DNA of 64,000 nucleotides from contig NZ_BLRL01000003.1 of the NCBI RefSeq assembly GCF_015082335.1, forward strand, positions 186,001-250,000, read 5' to 3'. The position numbers and the translations under genes are program-made. The notes under the pieces are model-generated. The model saw nothing but the letters and a program-made list of their open reading frames with translations. It made no database searches and was not told the origin of the DNA. Origin of the DNA: Moritella sp. F3. Its GTDB lineage: Bacteria; Pseudomonadota; Gammaproteobacteria; Enterobacterales; Moritellaceae. How positions within the stretch are numbered: the first letter of the stretch is position 1; the number at the start of each line of letters is the position of its first letter. Of the stretch, positions 36,920 through 46,223 are shown one piece after another.

Positions 36920-37717
36920 ATGCTTAAAAATAAAACTTACTCTCTCGTTCTGGTGGCTGCATTAAGTAGTGCTACCTTTAGTCCTTTAGTGTCGGCGAAC
37001 AGCGCACAAGCAATTGATAGCGCACAAGCTCTGACTCAAAAAATGAATAATACGGCGGCCAGCAGTCAGCATAAAATTGATAACAGTGCAGATCGTACTT
37101 TAAGCATGCAAGCAGAAATTGAACGACTACAGGAAGAGGTTGATAACTTAGCTGTATATCGTGATCACCTAGCTAAATTAGTGAACAATCAAAACCAAGA
37201 ATTAAACTCGTTAGAAGAACAATTACAAGGGATTAAATCCACTCGTCAAGGCATAGTGCCATTGATGTACAAAATGTTAGCGGGTTTAGATGACATCATC
37301 AATACCGGCAAGCCAATCAAGAAAGAGCAACGCCTAGCACGATTAGAAAAATTAAATACCATGATGGGTCAGGCTGATGTGAGCGATGCAGAAAAATATC
37401 GCCGCATATTAGAAGCGTACCAAATCGAAATTGATTACGGCACTAAGTTAGGTGTGTATCAAAGTGAAGTTATGCTTGCTTCAGCAGCGAGCCCTATTAC
37501 TGTCGACCTATTACATCTAGGGCGTATTGCTTTTGTGGCGCGTAGTTTAGATAGCCAAACCTATTGGCAGTGGCACGACCAAGGCAAGGAGTGGATCGTC
37601 ATTACAGAGCAGACTGACGCTATCGACAAAGCCTTTAAAATGGCCAATAAACAAATTGCGCCAAGCTTAATTTCTCTTCCTGTGACAACTGCGCAACGTG
37701 TAGGTAATGCCCAATGA
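36920..37717 (+). CDS. DUF3450 protein, TonB2-system accessory
   Basis: A 265-residue exported protein: signal peptide cut near VSA (residue 26), then a long coiled coil (about 60-125) with QAEIERLQEEVDNLAVYRDHL. The second half contains EQRLARLEKLNTMM and DYGTKLGVYQSE and the DUF3450 ending. DUF3450 proteins are encoded in TonB2 clusters next to the TtpC subunit and are thought to act in energy transduction to receptors. First gene of the operon; its stop overlaps the next start (ATGA). Confidence 0.85.
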   Translation: MLKNKTYSLVLVAALSSATFSPLVSANSAQAIDSAQALTQKMNNTAASSQHKIDNSADRTLSMQAEIERLQEEVDNLAVYRDHLAKLVNNQNQELNSLEEQLQGIKSTRQGIVPLMYKMLAGLDDIINTGKPIKKEQRLARLEKLNTMMGQADVSDAEKYRRILEAYQIEIDYGTKLGVYQSEVMLASAASPITVDLLHLGRIAFVARSLDSQTYWQWHDQGKEWIVITEQTDAIDKAFKMANKQIAPSLISLPVTTAQRVGNAQ

Positions 37718-39237
37718 AACCGTCTATTGCAATGAATCAGCTATTCCCGATGAACAAAGCCCTTTTCAATAAAGCTAAAGTATTTTTAACGCATGCATTG
37801 GTATTAAGTACTCTTGCTATTAGCTCACACTCGCTAGTTGCAAATGCGGCTGTGGCAGAAAACAACACTGCACAGGCGGTAAGTAAACAATTACTTAACG
37901 ATACTAAACAAGATAACAAAGAGCTTACAAAAGCGTTAAAGCAACGTGAAGCCGGTTTTAAGTTAACTGAGCAACAAATTAAACAGCAACGTAAGGTGCT
38001 ATTAGCAACGCAGCGCCAACTGCAAAATGAAACTGAAGTGTTAAGCCTGCAGTTTACTGAAAATGAAGAGCAGCTTGCGAAACAAGAAACACGTTTACGT
38101 TTAGAAACCGGCAGTTTAGGTGAATTATTTGGTGTTGTACGTCAATCCGCTAAACAACTAAGCAGTGAAGTTAATACTGCTGTCACGGCTATCGACAGCG
38201 CGACCTTTGCCCCCGTTATTGCAGATATTGTTGCCGCTAAAACATTACCATCAATGATGCAGTTAACGGGCTTATGGTCAGGGTTAGCAGAACAAATTAA
38301 AGCCAGCGGTGAGATTAAAACCGTTAATGTAGCCGTGATTGATGGTGGCGGGCAATTAGCCACTAAACCCGTCGTGCGCTTAGGCAGTATGGGGATTGTT
38401 GATGAACAAGGTTATTTAGCTTGGAATGGCGAGAAGCAAACGGCAACAGCTTACCTAAAGCAACCTGAGAATGGTCCTACAGCTGCTAACTTAGCAACGC
38501 CTGACACGACTGGAAATATCCTCGTACTTGACCCATCTCGTGGTGTGATGTTAGCGCAATTAGAAAATACGCCAACGTTAAAAGACCGTCTACAAAATGG
38601 CGGCACTGTCGGTTATGTGATTATTTCATTACTGATTGTTGGTTTGTTTATCGCGATTGTGCAAGGCCTGAAGTTAGTCTTTATCCGCCGTCAAATTAAA
38701 CAGCAGCTAGCCGACCCTAGCGTGATAGGTAACAACCCATTAGGGCGTATCTTAAAAGTGTACGTGGACAGTAACGTTAAATCGGCATTGCACCAGAATA
38801 CTGAAGCGTTAGAGTTACGTTTAATGGAAGTCGTGGTTGATGAACAGCAAGGTTTAGAGAAAGGCCTCTCTATGTTGAAACTACTTGCGGCACTTGCGCC
38901 GATGCTCGGTTTGCTTGGTACTGTAACTGGTATGATTGAAACATTCCAAGTGATCACGCAGTTTGGTAATGGCGATCCAAAAGTGATGGCAGGTGGTATT
39001 TCAATGGCTCTGATCACGACGGTATTAGGTTTAGTGGCGGCAATGCCATTATTACTGGCGCATAATATGTTAACGACACAAGCGGATAATATTCGCGATA
39101 CGTTAGAGAAACAGGGCATTAGCTTAGTAGCTGAAGAAGCTGAGAAATTAGCTATTGTCGCCGTTTCAACTACTGAGACTGTTGGTTATGATAAAGCTCA
39201 GACTCAGGCTAACACTCTAACTCAACAAGCAGGCTAA
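37714..39237 (+). CDS. ttpC: TtpC-like MotA/TolQ/ExbB-family proton-channel subunit
   Basis: A 507-residue inner-membrane protein. A signal-peptide-like start leads to a long periplasmic coiled-coil region (about 45-290). The C-terminal part is a TolQ/ExbB module: one membrane helix near 293-315, then the paired helices with LAPMLGLLGTVTGMIETFQ and MALITTVLGLVAAMPLLLAH. This architecture is that of TtpC from Vibrio TonB2 systems, which are needed with ExbB2-ExbD2-TonB2. Name is by architecture and order. Confidence 0.88.
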   Translation: MKPSIAMNQLFPMNKALFNKAKVFLTHALVLSTLAISSHSLVANAAVAENNTAQAVSKQLLNDTKQDNKELTKALKQREAGFKLTEQQIKQQRKVLLATQRQLQNETEVLSLQFTENEEQLAKQETRLRLETGSLGELFGVVRQSAKQLSSEVNTAVTAIDSATFAPVIADIVAAKTLPSMMQLTGLWSGLAEQIKASGEIKTVNVAVIDGGGQLATKPVVRLGSMGIVDEQGYLAWNGEKQTATAYLKQPENGPTAANLATPDTTGNILVLDPSRGVMLAQLENTPTLKDRLQNGGTVGYVIISLLIVGLFIAIVQGLKLVFIRRQIKQQLADPSVIGNNPLGRILKVYVDSNVKSALHQNTEALELRLMEVVVDEQQGLEKGLSMLKLLAALAPMLGLLGTVTGMIETFQVITQFGNGDPKVMAGGISMALITTVLGLVAAMPLLLAHNMLTTQADNIRDTLEKQGISLVAEEAEKLAIVAVSTTETVGYDKAQTQANTLTQQAG

Positions 39238-39240
39238 CGG

Positions 39241-39792
39241 ATGCAGTTTGATCTTACTTTGATAGATTGGTTCGCAAGCGTCAACCATTTCATGACGCAG
39301 GGGGGGCCGATACTCTATTGGCTTGCTGCTGTTGTTATGCTGTGCTGGCTTTGTGTTATGGAGCGTTTGTTGTTCTTGTACGGTTATTTTCCGGCACTGC
39401 AACGGGCGTTATTAACGCGTTGGGCTGCACGTGAAGAACAGGGCTCATGGCATGCTCAAGCGATTCGTGCGGGTTGGTTATTACAGGCAAAGCAAGCTCT
39501 GCAACAGAACCTTAATTTTTTGAAAGTGCTGGTGGCAGTTTGTCCTATGCTGGGGTTGTTAGGTACGGTGACCGGTATGATCAGTGTGTTTGATGTTATG
39601 GCAACGTTAGGTAGCAGTGAACCGAAGTTAATGGCAGCGGGGATCTCATTAGCGACGTTGCCAACGATGGCTGGCATGGTAGCAGCGCTAGCGGGTATGT
39701 TTGCACATGCGAGGTTGACTAAATCTTGTGACAGACGTTATAGCAGATTAGAAAAATTATTGAGACCTTCTATGAATAAGGAATATGTATGA
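39241..39792 (+). CDS. exbB: ExbB2 proton-channel protein
   Basis: A 183-residue three-helix membrane protein. The first helix is near 18-38 (WLAAVVMLCWLC). The second and third lie in CPMLGLLGTVTGMISVF and LATLPTMAGMVAALAGMFAH. It forms the channel with ExbD and couples proton flow to TonB. It starts three bases after the TtpC stop and ends overlapping exbD by four bases. Confidence 0.9.
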   Translation: MQFDLTLIDWFASVNHFMTQGGPILYWLAAVVMLCWLCVMERLLFLYGYFPALQRALLTRWAAREEQGSWHAQAIRAGWLLQAKQALQQNLNFLKVLVAVCPMLGLLGTVTGMISVFDVMATLGSSEPKLMAAGISLATLPTMAGMVAALAGMFAHARLTKSCDRRYSRLEKLLRPSMNKEYV

Positions 39793-40193
39793 GATTTAAC
39801 CGTCGTTCAGCCGCTCGTGAAGATGCGCAAATTGATATGACTTCGATGTTAGATATCGTTTTTATCATGCTGATCTTTTTTATTGTCACGAGTTCATTTG
39901 TGCGTGAATCTGGTGTTGAAGTTAACCGTCCTCAGGCAAGCAATGTGGTTAGCCAAGCTGGCGCGGGTATCTTTATTGCGATAACTGCAAACAATGATAT
40001 TTATATTGATAAACGCATGGTGGATGTCGAGCGTGTTCAAGCCACGTTAGAGCATTTATTACTTTCTCAACCGGATGCTTCTTTAGTGATCCAAGCGGAT
40101 GAGCATGCCTTTAATGGCACGGTTGTTAAAGTGATGGATGCCGCCAATGGCGCTGGTGTGAATGGTATCGCGTTGGCTGCGGAGAAGTCGTAA
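39789..40193 (+). CDS. exbD: ExbD2 proton-channel protein
   Basis: A 134-residue protein with one N-terminal membrane helix (about 21-40). The essential Asp is present in SMLDIVFIMLIFF (Asp22). A periplasmic domain follows with VNRPQAS near the helix and SLVIQADEHAF late. Completes the ExbB-ExbD motor. Overlaps the TonB start by one base (TAATG). Confidence 0.92.
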   Translation: MRFNRRSAAREDAQIDMTSMLDIVFIMLIFFIVTSSFVRESGVEVNRPQASNVVSQAGAGIFIAITANNDIYIDKRMVDVERVQATLEHLLLSQPDASLVIQADEHAFNGTVVKVMDAANGAGVNGIALAAEKS

Positions 40194-40807
40194 TGTTACG
40201 TTTTTTATTGGCTATCCCGCTGGCTTTTGCCATGACCTTGGGTTTATTTACACTAATGGCATGGATGGTTGATAACGGCCAGGCTGGTAAACCTGAAGAG
40301 TCTACTGCGCAAGCGTTTGATATTGTTATGGTCGATCAAGAGCGTGATGTTAACCGTCGCCAACGCGCATTGCCAGAGCAACCTAAAAATGCGCCGCCAC
40401 CAACAGACAGTGTTCCTGTCGCGAATGCTGAGACTAAATCATTAGCATTACCGGATATGCCTGTACTTGGTATTGATATGGCGGGGATCGGTGTTGAAGT
40501 TGGCTTACCTGCGATTGGTGAGTTTAGTGCGAATCAACAAGCGATGCCTTTGTATCGTGTTGAGCCGCGTTACCCATCGAGAGCAATGAAGCAAGGCGCA
40601 CAAGGTTGGGTGAAGATGTCATTTAATATCGACACACTTGGTCGCCCGATTAATATCAAAGTGATGGATGCAAAACCAAGACGTTTATTTGAAAGGTCGG
40701 CAGTAAAAGCGTTAAGAAAATGGAAGTACCAACCCAAATTGGAAGAGGGGAAAGCAATAATGCAAGTCAACCAGACGGTAACCTTGGAGTTTAAATTAGA
40801 GCGATGA
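40193..40807 (+). CDS. tonB: TonB2 energy-transducing protein
   Basis: A 204-residue inner-membrane-anchored protein. One N-terminal helix (about 6-26) is followed by a short proline/acidic segment (about 60-85, QPKNAPPPTDS) and a C-terminal TonB domain (about 120-204) with YPSRAMKQGAQGWVKM and AVKALRKWKYQP. The short linker is typical of TonB2 proteins that act with TtpC. Its stop overlaps the next start (ATGA). Confidence 0.92.
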   Translation: MLRFLLAIPLAFAMTLGLFTLMAWMVDNGQAGKPEESTAQAFDIVMVDQERDVNRRQRALPEQPKNAPPPTDSVPVANAETKSLALPDMPVLGIDMAGIGVEVGLPAIGEFSANQQAMPLYRVEPRYPSRAMKQGAQGWVKMSFNIDTLGRPINIKVMDAKPRRLFERSAVKALRKWKYQPKLEEGKAIMQVNQTVTLEFKLER

Positions 40808-42135
40808 TTCATTCTTTAACGATTTATAAAGCGAATGTAAGCAAACTAAAAAGTACCTTGCTGTTCGCTTTCATGTGTTTGTACGCATCATCAGCTTATG
40901 CTAACCCGCCTCAGCTAACGCAGTTTATTGCGGGTAAAATTCAAGCGGCACAAGCGCTGCAGCAAGAAGAGCGTTACAGTGATGCCATTGAGTTATTAAC
41001 AGAGTTAAGCCCTCGTCAAGCATACGATAAAGCCTTTGTGCAACGTGTGTTAGGTATTTTTCATTGGCAGCAAGAAAATACGCAACAAGCGGTGAAATAT
41101 TTGTCTTTGGCGGTTGAGAGTCAGTTACTACCGACAAAGCAGACTTGGGTGACGCAGCGCATGATTGCGGATATATTGCTGAGTGAGCAGAAGTATAGAC
41201 GGGCTTTGCCGCATTATTATGTATTAGTTAATGAGTATGTGTTGAGTGATGGTGTGCTCGGTAAGGTCGCTGCAGGCAATGAGAACGGCGCTAAACGTAA
41301 GCAAAATAAATCGGATATCAAGGTCACAGAGTTTACAGAACTGTGGTTACGTATCGCGCAAACTCACTATCAGCTCCGTGAGTGGGATCAGGTACTCAGT
41401 GCGGTGAGTTCATACGAAAAATTAAATACACAAGGTGATCAGGTTCAAGCGCTAAATTTACAGTTAACCGCGCAATCACAACTGCAACGTTGGCCTGCTG
41501 CGATTGATACATTAGACCGTATCATTGCTGTGGAACCGGATAAGTTACTGTGGTGGCAGCAGCTTGCAGGTTTGCAACTACGTGTATCACAACCACAAGC
41601 AGCTTTAACCACGTTGATCTTAGCGCAGCGTCAAGGACTTGAATTAAGTACGGCAGAGCGTCGCACTCTAGCGCAGTTGTACGCACAACAAGGTATTCCT
41701 GAGCAAGCTGCGCGCGAGTTAGGTCTGTTAGCGCAAGATTCAACTGATAATAATGAGCGAGAAAAGCTATTCGCTGAACAAGCGCAATATTGGCAGATGG
41801 CAAAAGAGTGGGATCTCGCGATTAATGCGTGGCGTGATGTCATTCGCTTGGCAAAAAATAATACTGCTGAATATCGCTGGCCGCTGGCACAACTGCTGTT
41901 ACAGCAGGGTCAATATGAATCAGCACTGCTTGAATTGAATCATCAGCAAATTAAGCAAGATAAAAGCAAGAAAGACCAGGCTGCAATCGAGTTAGCGAAA
42001 GTGCGTGCTTATTATAAACTTGAACAATTTGATCGCGCGATCAGCCATGCTAAATTAGCGCAGCATCTTGCTCCCTCTGCAAGTGCGAAAGGTTGGTTGA
42101 AGTACTTACAGCAAGTACGTCAAATCAATAGCTAA
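40804..42135 (+). CDS. TPR-repeat protein of the TonB2 operon
   Basis: A 443-residue exported protein. An N-terminal hydrophobic segment that ends SSAYA probably forms a signal peptide. The rest is made of helical repeats with the TPR spacing (e.g. AGKIQAAQALQQEERYSDAI, LNLQLTAQSQLQRW, AQLYAQQGIPEQAARELGLL). Such TPR proteins close TonB2 operons in Vibrio/Shewanella. It may scaffold receptor or energizer complexes in the periplasm, which is inference. Confidence 0.85.
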   Translation: MIHSLTIYKANVSKLKSTLLFAFMCLYASSAYANPPQLTQFIAGKIQAAQALQQEERYSDAIELLTELSPRQAYDKAFVQRVLGIFHWQQENTQQAVKYLSLAVESQLLPTKQTWVTQRMIADILLSEQKYRRALPHYYVLVNEYVLSDGVLGKVAAGNENGAKRKQNKSDIKVTEFTELWLRIAQTHYQLREWDQVLSAVSSYEKLNTQGDQVQALNLQLTAQSQLQRWPAAIDTLDRIIAVEPDKLLWWQQLAGLQLRVSQPQAALTTLILAQRQGLELSTAERRTLAQLYAQQGIPEQAARELGLLAQDSTDNNEREKLFAEQAQYWQMAKEWDLAINAWRDVIRLAKNNTAEYRWPLAQLLLQQGQYESALLELNHQQIKQDKSKKDQAAIELAKVRAYYKLEQFDRAISHAKLAQHLAPSASAKGWLKYLQQVRQINS

Positions 42136-42498
42136 TACTGGGTGCAATAAAAATTGAAGTAATAATTCTATTTATGTCGTTATGTTAGTACTTACGCTGG
42201 CATAGCGATTTTATTTAACGCGACGGTTCACGTTTTTCACCTTGTTATATCAATATCGAACATAGCAGTGTTACGACTTTAGTTTGATGCTGTTTTTTAG
42301 TGACGCCTTGTTGTCACTACGCCTATTTCATCCCCAAATAACATCTCTCATACTTCTTCTTTTACTCTTCTCATACTGTCGGATAGTCGTTAGCACTTTT
42401 GTTTTTATTGTAAGTGTTAGTCTTTGCTACGGATGAATAAGGATTGTTCATCATCCAAATGAAACAAGTCATCGTAAAATTAAATAAGGATATTTATT
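42136..42498. other. Intergenic region, nothing clear
   Basis: A 363-bp gap between the TPR gene and the next small gene. Some T-rich stretches exist, but I see no coding frame, convincing terminator or binding site. It must contain the promoter of the next gene. Confidence 0.4.
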
Positions 42499-42804
42499 AT
42501 GTTGAAGAAGTTACTTCTTGCAATGGCATTGATGAGTGCGAGCACGATTGCTATCGCACAGCTTCAAGTCACAACCGCAAGTTATGATAAAAATGTACTC
42601 GGCGTTATTAATGCAACGAATAGTGTTGTTGATATGAACATTAATGAATCTGGGGATCTCGATCTAAATGGGATAGATGTCCAGCTTGTTGACAGTAATT
42701 TCATTATACCGTGTTCCTCTAATGCTCAAGTGACTATCGTTGCCGCAGGCTTTGATGAAGAAGTTGATTGTCCGGCATTTGTTACTATCGAGGAAATTGA
42801 ATAA
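42499..42804 (+). CDS. Small exported protein of unknown family
   Basis: A 101-residue protein. The signal peptide is cut near AIA (residue 20). The mature 81 residues are acidic, with two Cys (IIPCSSN, DCPAF) that could pair. No family recognised. AAGGATATTTATT precedes the start. Its stop overlaps the following PKD-lipoprotein start (TAATG), so the two are coupled. Confidence 0.6.
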   Translation: MLKKLLLAMALMSASTIAIAQLQVTTASYDKNVLGVINATNSVVDMNINESGDLDLNGIDVQLVDSNFIIPCSSNAQVTIVAAGFDEEVDCPAFVTIEEIE

Positions 42805-44162
42805 TGAAAAAATTATTACTCGTCATGACACTTGGCGCATTATCGGGCTGTTTTGGCGACTCTGACGATGCTGAAGAGCAGACTTCTCCGGTCATCACTG
42901 CTGATTTCTCTACAGAGAAAGACGATCTAAAAGTTACTTTTACTAGTACATCTGCAAGTGTTGATAGCCCGATAGACGGTTATCAGTGGGATTTTGGTGA
43001 TGATTCGGCAATTAGCTTTGCTGTAAACCCTGTTTATACCTATGCAACGGCTGACACCTACAGCGTGCTACTTACGGTGACGACTGAAGATGGCGGTAAC
43101 GCAAGTATTACGCATGACGTTACTGTTGCTAAAATCCCCGGTATCCCAACGGCTGATTTTACTTATAACCCAGACGGTTTAACGGTGACGTTTACTGATA
43201 ACTCGGAAGTTAAAAATGATTCGATTGCTAGTTACAGTTGGGATTTTGGTGATGTAGACCCTGGCAATACATCGGCACTTGCTTCACCATCGCACACTTA
43301 TTCCGTCTCGGGCGATTATGAGGTTACCTTGGATGTTACGTCTGAACTGGGTAATAAAGCTGCGAGCATGAGTTATCAGGTTACTGTCACGGATAATGTG
43401 ATTGATCCTGTTAATCCACAGGCTGATTTTAGCTCGGTTGTTAACGACTTAGAAGTCACGTTTACTGATTTAACCAGCGTTGATAATGGCAGTATTAGCA
43501 ATTACTTATGGGATTTTGGTGATGGCGCATCGTCTGCACTTGCTTCACCTTCACATATTTATGCCGTTGGTGGCACTTATACGGTGAGACTGGATGTAAC
43601 AGGCAGTGATGGTGCGACAGCAAGTAATAGTAAAGAGGTGACTGCTTATGACCCTGCTATAGAGCCAACAACACCCACTGTGAGTTTTACGTCGGATGCA
43701 TTAGCTGAGTCACCAAATCTAACGGTTAACTTTACCGCTGACGCTGCAAATGAAACCAGTCCTATTACTACTTATGCATGGGATTTTGATAGCTTAGGCG
43801 TATCGAGTTCAGCTAATCCGACGTTTACATTTTATGATGCTGGTATATATACAGTACAGTTAATGGTCACTTCTGAAGAGGGGATTCAAAATAGTTATTC
43901 GGATAATGTTGAAGTATTCGCTCCAGCGGACGAGCAGCCTGAGTATATTACTTGTCAGGTTACTTCAACGAGTTCATCTGTCTTCCCAGCTAACCGTGAT
44001 GAGGAACTAGCTAGTTGCTTTACGAGTGATACGCCTATGGCAGATAAAAAACAAGCTGCTACCTGGTGCGCAGAGCAAGTGGCGACTTATGTTACAGATA
44101 TGCCTCTTAGACGTGTTCGCCCGACATTAACGGCGAATGTGCAGGAAACGGCTTGCCCATAA
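42804..44162 (+). CDS. Lipoprotein with four PKD domains
   Basis: A 452-residue exported lipoprotein: signal peptide with lipobox ALSGC. Four PKD (Ig-like) domains of about 85 residues follow, each starting with an ADF/VSF strand and a WDFGD or WDFD core, and ending TYxVxLxVT. Three have the near-identical ALASPSH(T/I)Y or related linker. The last 80 residues carry four Cys (ITCQ, ASCF, TWCA, TACP) that may form disulfides. It is likely a surface or periplasmic binding protein; target unknown. Domain count is by reading, not search. Confidence 0.82.
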   Translation: MKKLLLVMTLGALSGCFGDSDDAEEQTSPVITADFSTEKDDLKVTFTSTSASVDSPIDGYQWDFGDDSAISFAVNPVYTYATADTYSVLLTVTTEDGGNASITHDVTVAKIPGIPTADFTYNPDGLTVTFTDNSEVKNDSIASYSWDFGDVDPGNTSALASPSHTYSVSGDYEVTLDVTSELGNKAASMSYQVTVTDNVIDPVNPQADFSSVVNDLEVTFTDLTSVDNGSISNYLWDFGDGASSALASPSHIYAVGGTYTVRLDVTGSDGATASNSKEVTAYDPAIEPTTPTVSFTSDALAESPNLTVNFTADAANETSPITTYAWDFDSLGVSSSANPTFTFYDAGIYTVQLMVTSEEGIQNSYSDNVEVFAPADEQPEYITCQVTSTSSSVFPANRDEELASCFTSDTPMADKKQAATWCAEQVATYVTDMPLRRVRPTLTANVQETACP

Positions 44163-44229
44163 ATATCTGTCGATGAAAATAGAATGGTAACGCTTGTTGT
44201 GACTAAACGTCGTTGCAGCTATAAAATTT

Positions 44230-44268
44230 AGCCCTGTCGTTGTTCGTTGGAACTCAGCAGGGCTTTTT
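44230..44268 (+). terminator. Terminator after the PKD lipoprotein
   Basis: A stem (agccctg / cagggct) with a 21-nt loop followed by TTTT, 67 bp after the stop. Confidence 0.75.
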
Positions 44269-44297
44269 CGTTTAACCTTTTTAACTTCCTAATAAAG

Positions 44298-44705
44298 CTA
44301 ACTTCTTAATAAAGCCAATAACGCCAGTTCAATAATCTGGGTATCATTTAGCTGTTTATATTTGTCTTGTTGTTTTAGCGTTCCCAACATGTTTTTGTGG
44401 GTTTTACTGAGTTTAAGATAATGGCTATTAGCATCTAACGCCGTTAAATTTTGTGTTTGTAGTGATTCAGTGATAACGCGTAAATAAGCTGGGCGTAGGT
44501 GAGTGCTTAATATTTCCAAGTACGCGCTTGGCTCAATGTCTTGGAATTCTGTTACCGCAATTTGTACATCTATCGACACGTTATTGTCGATAAAGATCTC
44601 ATCGAGCTGTTTAGTGGCTATATCAGCAGTGACTTTACGGCTGAGTTTACGCGCCTCGTCATTAGAGATCGCCGATGTTGTTGAAGCCTGAGTTGAATGT
44701 GTCAC
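44298..44705 (-). CDS. Soluble helical protein of unknown family
   Basis: A 135-residue protein beginning at GTG, with AAAGG about ten bases upstream. No signal peptide or membrane segment. The sequence appears helical: DEARKLSRKVTADIATKQLD and a mid region IEPSAYLEILSTHLRP. I do not recognise it. It lies alone, convergent to the PKD-lipoprotein terminator. Confidence 0.5.
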   Translation of the reverse strand: MTHSTQASTTSAISNDEARKLSRKVTADIATKQLDEIFIDNNVSIDVQIAVTEFQDIEPSAYLEILSTHLRPAYLRVITESLQTQNLTALDANSHYLKLSKTHKNMLGTLKQQDKYKQLNDTQIIELALLALLRS

Positions 44706-44798
44706 GTCATCTGTACCTTTGAATGTTGTATTACTATTATTTTTAATAGGATATTTAATCGTTTAATCGTTTAATCTAAATGGCTAAGTATAAATAGT

Positions 44799-45614
44799 TT
44801 ATTTGTTTCTGAACGGTTGAGTCAGCATATGCTGTATTTTGCATTCTTTCGCAGCACGAAAATACGGTAAACCGATCTGCATGTTCTGGTGTCCCAATTG
44901 CGGTTGCACTTGGTAACTGTTAAATAAACGATCCCACCATGGTAAGCAAAAACCGAAATTATGATTGGTTTCACGGCCATTAATAGAATGGTGTACCCGG
45001 TGCATATCAGGAGTCACTAATAGGTAACGTAGGTAATGGTCGATCTTAATTGATAATTTAATATTGCTGTGATTAAACATGGCAGTCAGATTCAATAACA
45101 TTTCAAATAATACGACGGCAATGACAGGGACACCCAATGCAATAATAACGGCAATTTTTATCAACATGGATAACAAAATTTCGATAGGATGAAAACGGAT
45201 CGCGGTGGTGAGATCGATATCAAGATCGCTGTGATGCATACGGTGTAAGCGCCATAGCATAGGCACTTTATGAAATAGGCGGTGTTGAAAATAAATGGCA
45301 GCATCAAGCAGTATAATCGCTAAAATAGCGATGAACGAACTTGTTATTAGGTCTGCGTCAGCCATTAAGGAGACTAATCCCCATTGTTGCTGCTGGACAT
45401 ACAAAGCGGCATCGATAGCTAAAAATGGCATCAGTAGTTTTAGCGTGAGGTTATTCAACATTACCATCGCAATATTGTTGCCCCAACGCTGGAGTTTTGA
45501 CACTGTTAGCGCGCGTTTCGGTTGATAGTGCTCCCACAGGGCTAATAATATAAACAAACCGATAAATGCACTCAGTCGCAGTGCATTGCTGTTAATGATA
45601 AACCAGTCGCTCAT
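44799..45614 (-). CDS. Sterol desaturase / fatty-acid hydroxylase superfamily protein
   Basis: A 271-residue membrane protein with about four hydrophobic segments. The di-iron His motifs of the superfamily are all present: HRLFH (H-x3-H), HRMHH, and HRVHH near residue 207, with HSN in between. Such enzymes oxygenate lipid or aromatic substrates in the membrane. The substrate is unknown. AGGAGAGGCT before the ATG supports the start. Upstream on the opposite strand is the hemerythrin operon, 174 bp away. Confidence 0.88.
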   Translation of the reverse strand: MSDWFIINSNALRLSAFIGLFILLALWEHYQPKRALTVSKLQRWGNNIAMVMLNNLTLKLLMPFLAIDAALYVQQQQWGLVSLMADADLITSSFIAILAIILLDAAIYFQHRLFHKVPMLWRLHRMHHSDLDIDLTTAIRFHPIEILLSMLIKIAVIIALGVPVIAVVLFEMLLNLTAMFNHSNIKLSIKIDHYLRYLLVTPDMHRVHHSINGRETNHNFGFCLPWWDRLFNSYQVQPQLGHQNMQIGLPYFRAAKECKIQHMLTQPFRNK

Positions 45615-45788
45615 AGCCTCTCCTGATAGGTCTTTGTCGTCAAAGATGTATTAAGGCATTATTGTGCGTTATTGCCAAGCAAAGTGCACTTAATCTTTAT
45701 TGCTGCAATAGACATATATCAATTACAGCCTGCTTATGCCTCGTTACTATGGCTGTCATATTATGATTGTTTCTTATTTTGAGGCTTT

Positions 45789-46223
45789 ATGCACACTATT
45801 CCTGATTTTATGACTGCGCAACATCGCCATTGTGATGATGCTTTTATTGCTGCTGAATCATCTGTTTCTGCAAGTAAATGGGCTGAGGCTGATAGCCAGT
45901 GGACGATATTTACCGCTGACCTTGAAACGCACTTACAACAAGAAGAAACGATTTTATTCCCAGCGTTTGAAGAAGCGACAGGGATGACGATGGGGCCAAC
46001 GCAAGTAATGCGTGCTGAACATGCACAAATGCGTCAATTGGTGGCTGAAATGACACAACAATTGTCTGCGCAGAGTAAAGCACAATTCTTGGGGTTATCA
46101 GAAACCTTAATGATCTTAATGCAGCAACATAATATGAAAGAAGAGCAAATGTTATACCCAATGACACAAGCGCATTTACCGGATGCTGATGCGGTATTAC
46201 TACAAGTAAAAGCGTACTCATAA
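45789..46223 (+). CDS. Hemerythrin-domain protein
   Basis: A 144-residue cytoplasmic protein with the HHE cation-binding fold. Candidate iron ligands are in the first helix (HRHCD), ETHLQQEETILFPAF, RAEHAQMR and QQHNMKEEQMLYPM. It can bind O2 or NO through a di-iron site. First of three overlapping genes with DUF2249 and an NnrS-like membrane protein, which points to nitric-oxide or oxygen response. GAGGCTTT precedes the start. Confidence 0.88.
   Translation: MHTIPDFMTAQHRHCDDAFIAAESSVSASKWAEADSQWTIFTADLETHLQQEETILFPAFEEATGMTMGPTQVMRAEHAQMRQLVAEMTQQLSAQSKAQFLGLSETLMILMQQHNMKEEQMLYPMTQAHLPDADAVLLQVKAYS

Noticed and set aside
44503-44691. Plus-strand frame opposite the gene at 44298-44705
   Set aside because: Short, with no ribosome site or start context. 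The minus-strand frame is longer and better supported, though itself unassigned.
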